From an uncultured Bacteroidota bacterium (GTDB lineage: Bacteria; Bacteroidota; Bacteroidia; NS11-12g; UBA955), in assembly GCA_903879775.1 (NCBI GenBank), contig CAIRMY010000043.1:1-14785 (forward strand): DNA of 14,785 bases. Direction: 5' to 3'. Below are positions 1 through 6,440 of the stretch, in pieces. The first letter of the stretch is position 1. Each line of letters opens with the position of its first letter. The position numbers were made by a program, and so were the translations under genes. The notes beneath the pieces are model-generated. The model saw only the letters and a program-made list of their open reading frames with translations, made no database searches and was not told the DNA's origin.

Positions 1-295
1 CTATTTCTAGATTTTTCCCAGAAATTTCTCGGAACTCGTATGCAATGTCTCTAATTTCAAGTTTTAACTGCTTGAATTTCGCCGACATATCACCATCTAG
101 ATACAATTTAAAGTAATATTTTTCTTTGAGAGATTTGGCAAGTTTTATGCTTGTTTCGCTCAATGTATATCGTTTTTCATTTGTTAAATCGAAACGTTTA
201 TAATAAACCGAACTTAGGGTATTGCCAATGATGATAATGAGCAATAAAACCCCAAAATTGATATAAGATTGTATTTTTTTGTTTGTCTTTTTCAT
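1..295 (-). CDS. gldG: GldG, N-terminal 98 residues (cut by the window edge)
   Basis: This is the start of GldG, the accessory component of the GldAFG ABC transporter linked to gliding motility in Bacteroidota. Only 98 codons are visible. A positively charged N-terminus is followed by one membrane segment (about residues 12-31). Then comes the stretch RFDLTNEKRYTLSETS (about 34-49), which matches the conserved 'FDLT-EKRYTLS' region just after the first membrane helix in this family. The start codon overlaps the gldF stop in an ATGA arrangement (bases 292-295), so translation is probably coupled. Full-length GldG proteins are usually more than 500 residues with a second membrane helix near the C-terminus, so most of the gene lies outside. 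The order gldA-gldF-gldG supports the call. I am confident of the family; the cellular role is known only from relatives. Confidence 0.88.
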   Translation of the reverse strand, partial: MKKTNKKIQSYINFGVLLLIIIIGNTLSSVYYKRFDLTNEKRYTLSETSIKLAKSLKEKYYFKLYLDGDMSAKFKQLKLEIRDIAYEFREISGKNLEI

Positions 296-1023
296 CACCA
301 TTTTCTACTTTCAAAAACAATTTTTGTTAAACCCAGGAAAACGAAGATGAAGCCAAGGAAATAAATGACATCTCTGGTGTCTATGACCCCGCGACTAATT
401 GAGTCATAATGAAATTCTAAACCAAACCATTCTAAACTTTTCCCAATATTGGTGAGCCACGAAATGTCGCCAAGCATCCCTAAAACACCAAAAAAGAAAA
501 AATTAAGGAGCATAGAGGTAATTAGAGCTACAATTTGATTGTCGGTGAGTGAGCTGCTAAACATTCCAACACTTGCATAACAAGCGGCGAGTAAAATGAG
601 TCCAATATAGCTTCCCATCGTAGCGCCAGTATCAATATTTCCAACTGGTGAAGCCAAATTGTAAATGGCATAATAATAAAACAGGGTGGGAACGATGGCA
701 ATGAGTATGAGTGTAACCGATGCTAAAAATTTCCCTACAATAATTTGAACGTCGTGAATTGGTTTTGTGGTTAAAATTTCGAGTGTCCCCAATCTTTTTT
801 CCTCACTAATGCTTCGCATGGTAATTGCCGATACCAAAAAAATTAAAATAAAAGGAGCAACTTCAAACATCACCTGTAAACTAGCAACGCCTAAGTCGAA
901 AATGTTGTTGCCTTTAATCATCCAAAGGAAGAGTCCCGTAAGCAATAAAAAAACACCTATAACAATGTAGGCAATGAATGAACCAAGGAAACTTCGGATT
1001 TCTTTTTTAAATATGACCCACAT
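295..1023 (-). CDS. gldF: GldF, ABC transporter permease of the gliding-motility type
   Basis: This is the membrane-spanning subunit that pairs with the ATPase GldA and with GldG. The 242-residue product has about six hydrophobic segments (near residues 16-36, 51-69, 98-121, 138-157, 163-184 and 217-236). The cytoplasmic motif EEKRLGTLEILTTKP (74-88) between helices 2 and 3 is the coupling region typical of ABC-2 permeases that contact the ATPase. Length and topology match GldF relatives. The start at 1023 lies 17 bases inside the end of gldA, and the stop overlaps the gldG start, so the three genes form a tightly coupled operon. The family assignment is firm. The substrate is unknown, and many Bacteroidota that do not glide also carry this transporter. 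Confidence 0.92.
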   Translation of the reverse strand: MWVIFKKEIRSFLGSFIAYIVIGVFLLLTGLFLWMIKGNNIFDLGVASLQVMFEVAPFILIFLVSAITMRSISEEKRLGTLEILTTKPIHDVQIIVGKFLASVTLILIAIVPTLFYYYAIYNLASPVGNIDTGATMGSYIGLILLAACYASVGMFSSSLTDNQIVALITSMLLNFFFFGVLGMLGDISWLTNIGKSLEWFGLEFHYDSISRGVIDTRDVIYFLGFIFVFLGLTKIVFESRKW

Positions 1024-1930
1024 GATTTGTTAAATTTCTAAAAATGTCTTCGAGGGAGTTTTTATCTGATGTTAACTCTAAAATTTCAATGTTTTTGCTC
1101 ATCGCAAATTGAGATAAATGTTGGCGAATATGACTGCTTTTGCCATTTATTCTCCAACGATTACCAGAAATATTTTCTATTGAGAGAATTCCTTCAATTT
1201 TAGCAAGGTCAGATTTCGAACAAGGAGCTCCAAATTCAACGATCACGGTCAAAGTGTCGTTTCCTGAATTTTGAAGGATTTCAATGGTGTCGTTTGCAAT
1301 AATATTCCCTTGGTTGATAATCATAACTTTACTACACATAGCTTCAACTTCTTGCATGATGTGCGTACTAAGCAATACGGTTTTTTCTTTACCAAGTTGG
1401 GTGATTACATTTCTCATTTCAATCACTTGATTTGGATCTAATCCGCTAGTAGGTTCATCTAAAATTAAAACTTTAGGATTGTGTATGAGGGCTTGAGCAA
1501 GACCTACCCGTTGGCGGTAACCTTTAGAAAGTTGTCCGATTTTTTTTTGTTTTTCGGGATGTAAATTTGTGAGATCGAGTGCAAGGTCAACTGATTTTGA
1601 GATTTGTGAACCTTTGATTCCGGCCAACCCTGCCATGAAAGCAAGGTATTCTTTCACATACATATCGAGATATAGTGGGTTGTGTTCTGGCAGGTAACCA
1701 ATGATTTTTCTGACTTCGATACTTTCTTCTACAAAGTCAATACCACATACGGTACCACCACCTTCTGTAGGGGGGATATAACCCGTAATTATTTTCATGG
1801 TGGTTGATTTTCCGGCACCATTAGGCCCTAAAAATCCAACAATTTCGCCAGTGCCTATCTCAAAGGAGACATGATTCACTGCGTATTGTTTACCATATAC
1901 TTTCGTTAAATTATTTACAATGATACTCAC
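1007..1930 (-). CDS. gldA: GldA, ATP-binding subunit of the GldAFG ABC transporter
   Basis: This is a cytoplasmic ATPase that powers the GldF/GldG membrane complex. The 307-residue protein shows every expected ABC motif: Walker A GPNGAGKST (35-43), signature LSKGYRQR (134-141), Walker B VLILDEP (154-160), D-loop SGLD (162-165) and H-loop His190. The stretch GYLPEHNPLYLDMYVKEYL (78-96) around the Q-loop is typical of GldA and related Bacteroidota ATPases. A C-terminal regulatory region of about 80 residues follows the ATPase domain. The start codon is GTG at 1930; it gives the canonical N-terminus MSIIVNNLTKVYG, and no better ATG lies nearby. A TATTTTTG promoter element sits 12 bases upstream. 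First gene of gldA-gldF-gldG. Confidence 0.93.
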   Translation of the reverse strand: MSIIVNNLTKVYGKQYAVNHVSFEIGTGEIVGFLGPNGAGKSTTMKIITGYIPPTEGGGTVCGIDFVEESIEVRKIIGYLPEHNPLYLDMYVKEYLAFMAGLAGIKGSQISKSVDLALDLTNLHPEKQKKIGQLSKGYRQRVGLAQALIHNPKVLILDEPTSGLDPNQVIEMRNVITQLGKEKTVLLSTHIMQEVEAMCSKVMIINQGNIIANDTIEILQNSGNDTLTVIVEFGAPCSKSDLAKIEGILSIENISGNRWRINGKSSHIRQHLSQFAMSKNIEILELTSDKNSLEDIFRNLTNHVGHI

Positions 1931-1942
1931 AGCGCGATTTTA

Positions 1943-1950
1943 CAAAAATA
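1943..1950 (-). promoter_or_regulatory. Bacteroidota -7 promoter element for the gldAFG operon
   Basis: On the minus strand this reads TATTTTTG, a full match to the Bacteroidota sigma-A element TAnnTTTG. It lies 12 bases before the GTG start of gldA. I see no convincing TTG at the expected -33 distance, so the assignment rests on the -7 element and its position. Confidence 0.5.
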
Positions 1951-1976
1951 CCGACTACAACTGAAATAAATAAAGA

Positions 1977-2000
1977 TTTCGTTGAATAAATATAACGAAA
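1977..2000 (-). terminator. Possible weak terminator after the M23 peptidase gene
   Basis: Seven-base perfect inverted repeat (TTTCGTT and AACGAAA) with a 10-base loop, beginning three bases after the peptidase stop codon. On the minus strand it is followed by a T-rich but interrupted tract. It sits between the ribF-peptidase pair and the gldA promoter, where a terminator would be useful. The stem is AT-rich and short, so the call is tentative. Confidence 0.4.
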
Positions 2001-2002
2001 AA

Positions 2003-2980
2003 TTAAACTGTAAATTCTACAGTACAGTGTTTAGAATTGGGAAATGCAAATGTATGTCGCCTTTTTAATGATTTTTTCTTATTTGTTTTGGCTTTGGACT
2101 TTGCTTTTTTGTGTTTATAACTGCTTGAATGTCTTCCTTTTTTGATTGGTTTTCGTTTTTTTGTTTTGTAACGCTTGTTCACTTTACGCCATTTCTTTTT
2201 GCCTTTTTTAAACTTAAACTTGCTGTAAGAGTTTGGTAGGTTAAATGAGTTTTTTGAAATGACCAAAGTTCCAGTTACGAGACTATCTCCTTTGAAATCG
2301 ATAATATTCATCGGGTTGATAGGTCTTCCCAAGAATCTTGTTTCAAAATGCAAATGTGGCCCTGTACTTCTTCCAGTGCTACCACCTAATCCTAAAATTT
2401 GGCCTGCATTGATTAAATCGCCTGGTTTTACAAATCGTTGTGATAAATGCCCATAAAGGGTTTCGAATCCGTTATAATGTCGAACAATGACACAGTTTCC
2501 ATAACCCGAGTACCAACGACTCATTCTTACAACGCCGTCGAAAGCAACGGCAACTGAATCGCCAGTGCTTAATTGTAAATCAATGCCTTGATGTGGTGTG
2601 CCTCCGCGCCAACCAAATCCTGAGTTTAATCGTCCAACAATTGGAACTACATAATTGCATTCAGTATGTAAAATTGTTACAGGAACTTCATGATGAAAAT
2701 TCTTGACATTGAAACGATAAGGGTCTAAAGCATTGGTGTCCCAGTTGTAATAGAAGTCAAACTCTGGATAAAATCCAGGCAAAGAAAGAGGCTCAAGCAC
2801 TTGGTTGTCAGTGATTTCCTCTTCATCGAGTTCTTGTTCGCTGGTATCCGTAAAATTGTTAAAACCAAAGGCATTGATTGCGGAAAACGCAAAAATAAAT
2901 GCAATTAGTTTAAAACAATTGAGCGCTCCTAGCGATAGATTCGTCTTTTTGTAGCTGTATTTTGAGCGCTTCCAATCCAT
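2003..2980 (-). CDS. Exported M23-family (LytM-type) metallopeptidase with a polybasic C-terminal tail
   Basis: Predicted zinc endopeptidase that cuts peptidoglycan cross-bridges or peptides. The 325-residue protein has a long basic n-region and a hydrophobic core at about 24-38, consistent with a signal peptide. An acidic linker follows (DEEE around 52-55). The M23 domain spans about 115-225. Zinc ligands are His130, Asp134 (HQGID) and His211; His178 (YGHLS) and His209 (GPHLHFE) fit the catalytic histidines, so the enzyme looks active. After the domain, residues 254-309 are extremely basic: 31 of 56 are Lys or Arg. Such a tail could bind cell-wall or LPS phosphates, or nucleic acid (inference). 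The start at 2980 lies 71 bases inside ribF, and no internal Met exists before the signal core. The overlap suggests co-transcription with ribF. Confidence 0.88.
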   Translation of the reverse strand: MDWKRSKYSYKKTNLSLGALNCFKLIAFIFAFSAINAFGFNNFTDTSEQELDEEEITDNQVLEPLSLPGFYPEFDFYYNWDTNALDPYRFNVKNFHHEVPVTILHTECNYVVPIVGRLNSGFGWRGGTPHQGIDLQLSTGDSVAVAFDGVVRMSRWYSGYGNCVIVRHYNGFETLYGHLSQRFVKPGDLINAGQILGLGGSTGRSTGPHLHFETRFLGRPINPMNIIDFKGDSLVTGTLVISKNSFNLPNSYSKFKFKKGKKKWRKVNKRYKTKKRKPIKKGRHSSSYKHKKAKSKAKTNKKKSLKRRHTFAFPNSKHCTVEFTV

Positions 2981-3842
2981 TAAATCGTAATTCTTCCCGC
3001 AAAAATTGTACCAAATAAATGGTTAATTTTTGATTGTATATATCTTCGTTAAAGTCAATGATATGAGCTTCAATCGTTTGGGACTTCCCATCAACTGTAG
3101 GACGAACGCCAATATTGAGCATAATTTTATATTTCTTATTTTGAATAATCACAAAACCTAAATAAACCCCATTGGGCGGAATGAGTTTGTGTGGTTCATC
3201 GATCATTAAATTTGCAGTAGGGAACCCCAATTGCCTGCCAAGTTTTTGTCCCTCAACAACAATACCCGTTAATCGGTAAGGTTTTCCGAGTAATTCATTC
3301 GCATCCCTAAGGTTTCCATTGCCAATTGCTTTTCTGATTCGGGTGCTACTGACGGCAATTTCATCAATTTCAGAAGCATTAATTTCTTTAACTTTAAAAT
3401 TGAATTTTTTTGCAAATTCTGTAAGTTCAGAAAATCCACCTGATCTATTTTTGCCGAATCGATGATCATATCCAACCACCATGCACTGCACATTGAGTTT
3501 CGAAACTAAAATATCGTGTACAAATTTCTCCGGTGAATATTGTGATATTTCATGTGTGAATGATAAAACCAACACATAATCAATGCCCATTTCCAAGATT
3601 ATTTTGGCTTTTTCTTCAATTGAAGAAAGCATTTTAATGGTTGAATCGTTGGGATTAATGACCAATCTAGGGTGGGGGTAGAAGGTAATTAACAAACTGG
3701 GCTTTTGATATTCTTTTGCAATGTTAACTACCTGTTTTAAAACATGTTGATGTCCTAAATGAACGCCATCGAAAGTGCCTTGTGTGACCACAAATCCTTC
3801 GTTTTGAGGGATGTTTTCGAGTTCGAAAATTAGGCCTTTCAT
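2910..3842 (-). CDS. ribF: Bifunctional riboflavin kinase / FAD synthetase
   Basis: Cytoplasmic enzyme that phosphorylates riboflavin to FMN and then adenylylates FMN to FAD. The 310-residue length is standard. The N-terminal nucleotidyltransferase domain shows GTFDGVHLGH (22-31), the family's HxGH-type signature, then GYDHRFGKNRSG (124-135) and SSTRIR (165-170). The C-terminal riboflavin kinase domain shows LGFPTANL (205-212), PPNGVY (222-227), NIGVRPT (243-249) and an EAHIIDF stretch (258-264) with the conserved Glu. The end, KDESIARSAQLF, is the normal family C-terminus, so the gene is complete despite the overlap with the downstream peptidase. It is transcribed divergently from porQ across a 40-base gap. 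Confidence 0.96.
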   Translation of the reverse strand: MKGLIFELENIPQNEGFVVTQGTFDGVHLGHQHVLKQVVNIAKEYQKPSLLITFYPHPRLVINPNDSTIKMLSSIEEKAKIILEMGIDYVLVLSFTHEISQYSPEKFVHDILVSKLNVQCMVVGYDHRFGKNRSGGFSELTEFAKKFNFKVKEINASEIDEIAVSSTRIRKAIGNGNLRDANELLGKPYRLTGIVVEGQKLGRQLGFPTANLMIDEPHKLIPPNGVYLGFVIIQNKKYKIMLNIGVRPTVDGKSQTIEAHIIDFNEDIYNQKLTIYLVQFLREELRFNGLEALKIQLQKDESIARSAQLF

Positions 3843-3850
3843 AGTATATG

Positions 3851-3880
3851 CAAAGTTCGGAATAAACCCTATTTTTGCAA
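3851..3880 (-). promoter_or_regulatory. Probable promoter of ribF
   Basis: On the minus strand TTG (3880-3878) is followed, after 19 bases, by GAACTTTG (3858-3851), one base off the Bacteroidota consensus TTG-N19-TAnnTTTG. The element ends 8 bases before the ribF ATG. It overlaps the porQ promoter element on the other strand. Confidence 0.5.
3870..3877 (+). promoter_or_regulatory. Probable -7 promoter element of porQ-cmk
   Basis: TATTTTTG matches TAnnTTTG exactly and ends five bases before the porQ ATG at 3883. No clear TTG lies at the -33 distance. The very short gap implies a leaderless or nearly leaderless mRNA. Confidence 0.48.
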
Positions 3881-3882
3881 CT

Positions 3883-4914
3883 ATGCGAATAAAAATTCTT
3901 CATTTCATATTGAGTTTGATGTTGATAACTACCACCGATGCACAAATTGGAGGTTCAGGTGTCTATCAAATTTTAGAATCACCTGTGCATGCGCGTGCGA
4001 TGGCATTTGGAGGATTTTTAATTGCGCAACCAGTTTCAGATGTACAGTTTACCGGGAGTAATCCAGCACTCTTAAATGCTACGTTACATAAAAATTATGG
4101 CGCTACTTATGGGTCGTTAATTTCAGGGGTTTCTAATGGTGGTGCTGCCTTTGCATATTCAAAAGGTATCCATAATTTTTCTGTGATGGCACAATATATT
4201 GATTATGGCACAATGAAAGCCTTTGATGCAGGTCAAAATCCTTTGGGAACAGTTTCTGCAAACGAAACAAAATTTACCTTAGGTTATTCTAGAGAAATTT
4301 ACCCTCGCGTAATGGTAGGTGCGCATCTTGGTTTTGTCTACAGCGTTTTAGAACCTTATGTTTCAAACGGTTTTTTTACAAATTTGGGCGCTCATTATAC
4401 TTCAAAAGATACATTATTACAATTGGGGTTGGTTATAAAGAATGTGGGATTCATGAATATTGCCTACAGGAATGCCGAAAAAGAACCACTTCCATTTAAC
4501 ATTCAATTTGGTATGACTTACAAACCGCAACACATGCCAGTTCGTTTTCATTTAACATTGCACAATTTGCAACGATACGATATCACATACAATCAGTATT
4601 TGTCTAGCGGACAAATCGATCTAAATGGAAACGAAGTTGTGAGTCAAGAAGCTTCATTTGGAGAAAAATTAGTAAGACATGCGAGCTATGGTATTGAATT
4701 AATATTAGGGAAGCACTTTTCTTTTTTGGCCGGGTACAATCATCAGCGTAGAGTTGAAATGGCTTCAGAGGTTTATAAAGGCATGGCGGGATATAGTTGG
4801 GGAATGCGATTTAAAGCGCTGAATTATCATATTACTTATGGAAGTGCTTCATATTTTCCTGGATTTAGCTCGAATATGTTTTCAATTTCCCTCATTCCAA
4901 CTTTTTTTAGATAA
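3883..4914 (+). CDS. porQ: Type IX secretion system protein PorQ
   Basis: PorQ is an outer-membrane beta-barrel-type protein. In Porphyromonas it is needed for type IX secretion, where with PorU, PorV and PorZ it belongs to the cell-surface attachment machinery. I take the start at ATG 3883, giving 343 residues, because it yields a clean signal peptide (hydrophobic 4-18, cleavage after Ala20 in TTDAQ). An in-frame ATG at 3811 would place 24 unsuitable residues in front and overlap ribF. After cleavage comes GGSGVYQ (23-29), then HARAMAFGG (36-44) and NPALLN (60-65), the family's hallmark N-terminal motifs. Alternating hydrophobic strands continue to a C-terminus ending in Phe-Phe-Arg. cmk follows after two bases, so they are co-transcribed. 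Family assignment is strong; the secreted cargo is not in this window. Confidence 0.9.
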   Translation: MRIKILHFILSLMLITTTDAQIGGSGVYQILESPVHARAMAFGGFLIAQPVSDVQFTGSNPALLNATLHKNYGATYGSLISGVSNGGAAFAYSKGIHNFSVMAQYIDYGTMKAFDAGQNPLGTVSANETKFTLGYSREIYPRVMVGAHLGFVYSVLEPYVSNGFFTNLGAHYTSKDTLLQLGLVIKNVGFMNIAYRNAEKEPLPFNIQFGMTYKPQHMPVRFHLTLHNLQRYDITYNQYLSSGQIDLNGNEVVSQEASFGEKLVRHASYGIELILGKHFSFLAGYNHQRRVEMASEVYKGMAGYSWGMRFKALNYHITYGSASYFPGFSSNMFSISLIPTFFR

Positions 4915-4916
4915 TT

Positions 4917-5597
4917 ATGGGTAACAAAATCAACATTGCCATCGATGGCTATAGCAGTTGCGGTAAAGGAACTTTGGCAAAGGAATTGGCCAAAAAATTG
5001 AATTATGTATTTATTGACAGCGGTGCGATGTACCGGGCTGTGACATTATTCTTAATGAATCACAATATCGATGTGTTAAATGAAGAGGCGGTTGAAAATC
5101 AGTTAGCACTAATTTCTTTAGAATTTAAACAATCTGTTATTAAAGATCGCTATGAAATTCATTTGAATGGTGAAAATGTAGATGCCGAAATTAGAGAATT
5201 GAGGGTTGCATCCAAAGTGAGTGAAGTGGCGAAAATTTCTGCAGTTCGTAAGAAATTGGTCGAAATGCAACAATTGATTGGTGCCCAAAAAGGGGTGGTC
5301 ATGGATGGGAGGGACATTGGTACCGTGGTGTTTCCAACTGCAGAATTGAAAATTTTCATGACTGCTTCTTCAGAAGTAAGGGCTGAACGCCGTTACAAAG
5401 AAATGATTGCCGCTGGCAAAGAAGTATCGTTCGATGATGTGCGTCAAAATTTAATGGATAGAGACAACCTTGATTCGAGTCGAGATGATAGTCCACTAAC
5501 CTTAAATGATAGCTATCACGTTTTAGATAATTCAAATTTAACTCCACAAGAACAATTCGATTTAGCCATGTCATGGGTTCAAGAATTGTTGGATTAA
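4917..5597 (+). CDS. cmk: Cytidylate kinase (CMP/dCMP kinase)
   Basis: Cytoplasmic kinase that transfers phosphate from ATP to CMP or dCMP in pyrimidine salvage and nucleotide recycling. The 226-residue length is standard. The P-loop is GYSSCGKGT (11-19). DSGAMYRAVT (34-43) and DGRDIGT (130-136) contact the nucleotide monophosphate. The lid and C-terminal region RDNLDSSRDDSPL (182-194) has the conserved RD-x-x-D-SR-x-x-SPL pattern. All key residues are present. The ATG is two bases after the porQ stop, suggesting translational coupling, and the gene is followed by tpiA after a 24-base gap. Confidence 0.96.
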   Translation: MGNKINIAIDGYSSCGKGTLAKELAKKLNYVFIDSGAMYRAVTLFLMNHNIDVLNEEAVENQLALISLEFKQSVIKDRYEIHLNGENVDAEIRELRVASKVSEVAKISAVRKKLVEMQQLIGAQKGVVMDGRDIGTVVFPTAELKIFMTASSEVRAERRYKEMIAAGKEVSFDDVRQNLMDRDNLDSSRDDSPLTLNDSYHVLDNSNLTPQEQFDLAMSWVQELLD

Positions 5598-5616
5598 AAT
5601 AGATTGTCTAACTTTG
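5586..5616 (+). promoter_or_regulatory. Probable tpiA promoter overlapping the end of cmk
   Basis: TTG (5586-5588), 20 bases, then TAACTTTG (5609-5616), a full match to the Bacteroidota -33/-7 consensus. Only five bases separate it from the tpiA ATG. The -33 half lies inside the cmk coding sequence, so tpiA can be transcribed independently of porQ-cmk. Confidence 0.6.
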
Positions 5617-5621
5617 CAGTA

Positions 5622-6383
5622 ATGAGAAAGAACATTGTTGCAGGTAACTGGAAGATGAACAAGAACTTGACAGAAAGTCAAGCGTTGATTACTGAAATTC
5701 GCGGAATCGTTAGAGATGAAAATACCAATAAAGCTGAAATCATAATTTGTCCAACTTATTTAGCTTTGGCATCAGCCTCTAAATTGTTGGATGGCAGTAC
5801 TGTTAAATTGGGTGCTCAAAATTGTCATTTCGAAGACAATGGTGCATTTACCGGAGAATTATCGGCGTCAATGTTAAAATCAGTTGGCGTGAGCCATGTC
5901 ATTGTTGGGCATAGCGAACGACGCCAATATTTCAATGAAACCAATGAAATGCTTGCAAAAAAAGCAAGTGCAGCGATAAATCAAGGGTTAACAGTTTTAT
6001 TTTGCGTTGGTGAAACACAAAGCGAAAGAGAATCTGGTGATCATTTTAATGTAATTAAAAATCAAATTTCTGAAGGCTTATTTCATTTAACTCCAAAAGA
6101 TATGGAATTGATTGTAATTGCTTACGAACCAGTTTGGGCCATTGGAACCGGATTAACGGCGTCATCGGATCAAGCGGAAGAAGTTCATGCATACATTCGA
6201 TCTTTAATTTCAGAAAAATTTGGAGAAACCATTGCTGATCACACTTCTATTTTATATGGCGGTAGTGTAAAACCAGACAATGCGGTTGAATTGTTCTCAA
6301 GAACAAATATCGACGGTGGATTAATCGGTGGCGCTGCACTAAAAGCCCGCGATTTCTTTGACATTATCAAAGCAATCAAATAA
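5622..6383 (+). CDS. tpiA: Triose-phosphate isomerase
   Basis: Glycolytic and gluconeogenic enzyme interconverting dihydroxyacetone phosphate and glyceraldehyde 3-phosphate. I choose ATG 5622, giving 253 residues and the canonical N-terminus MRKNIVAGNWKMN. A TTG at 5604 in the same frame would add six residues and would run through the promoter element. Catalytic residues are visible: Asn9 and Lys11 (GNWKMN), His97 (VIVGHSERR) and Glu169 (AYEPVWAIGTG). The phosphate-gripping loop 6 follows Glu169, and YGGSV (212-216) and GGLIGGAAL (232-240) complete the phosphate site. The TIM barrel appears complete and active. It sits between cmk and the large exported protein; a link with either is not evident. 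Confidence 0.97.
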   Translation: MRKNIVAGNWKMNKNLTESQALITEIRGIVRDENTNKAEIIICPTYLALASASKLLDGSTVKLGAQNCHFEDNGAFTGELSASMLKSVGVSHVIVGHSERRQYFNETNEMLAKKASAAINQGLTVLFCVGETQSERESGDHFNVIKNQISEGLFHLTPKDMELIVIAYEPVWAIGTGLTASSDQAEEVHAYIRSLISEKFGETIADHTSILYGGSVKPDNAVELFSRTNIDGGLIGGAALKARDFFDIIKAIK

Positions 6384-6398
6384 TTGCCGCTTTAATAC

Positions 6399-6414
6399 AA
6401 TACTTTTTAGTATT
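6399..6414 (+). terminator. Small AT-rich hairpin after tpiA (weak terminator candidate)
   Basis: AATACT and AGTATT form a perfect six-base stem around a TTTT loop, followed by TTT and then ACG. It starts 16 bases after the tpiA stop. The right arm overlaps TATTTTTA (6411-6418), a one-mismatch TAnnTTTG element that could serve the next gene. It could be an attenuating hairpin, a promoter, or chance in AT-rich DNA. Confidence 0.28.
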
Positions 6415-6440
6415 TTTACGTTTCTCTGTTGAGTTGTTCT

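Noticed and set aside
2919..2970. Direct repeat TTGAGCGCT as part of a mobile element or attachment site
   Set aside because: Only nine bases, both copies inside coding sequence, with no integrase or element between them.
3811..3882. Upstream in-frame ATG at 3811 as the start of porQ
   Set aside because: It overlaps ribF and puts 24 non-signal residues before a clean signal peptide; the promoter element at 3870 also lies downstream of it.
5604..5621. TTG at 5604 as the start of tpiA
   Set aside because: It would translate the promoter element; ATG 5622 gives the canonical family N-terminus.
6429..6440. TTG at 6429 as the start of the 1505-residue protein
   Set aside because: It adds only MSCS before an ideal signal peptide beginning at ATG 6441.
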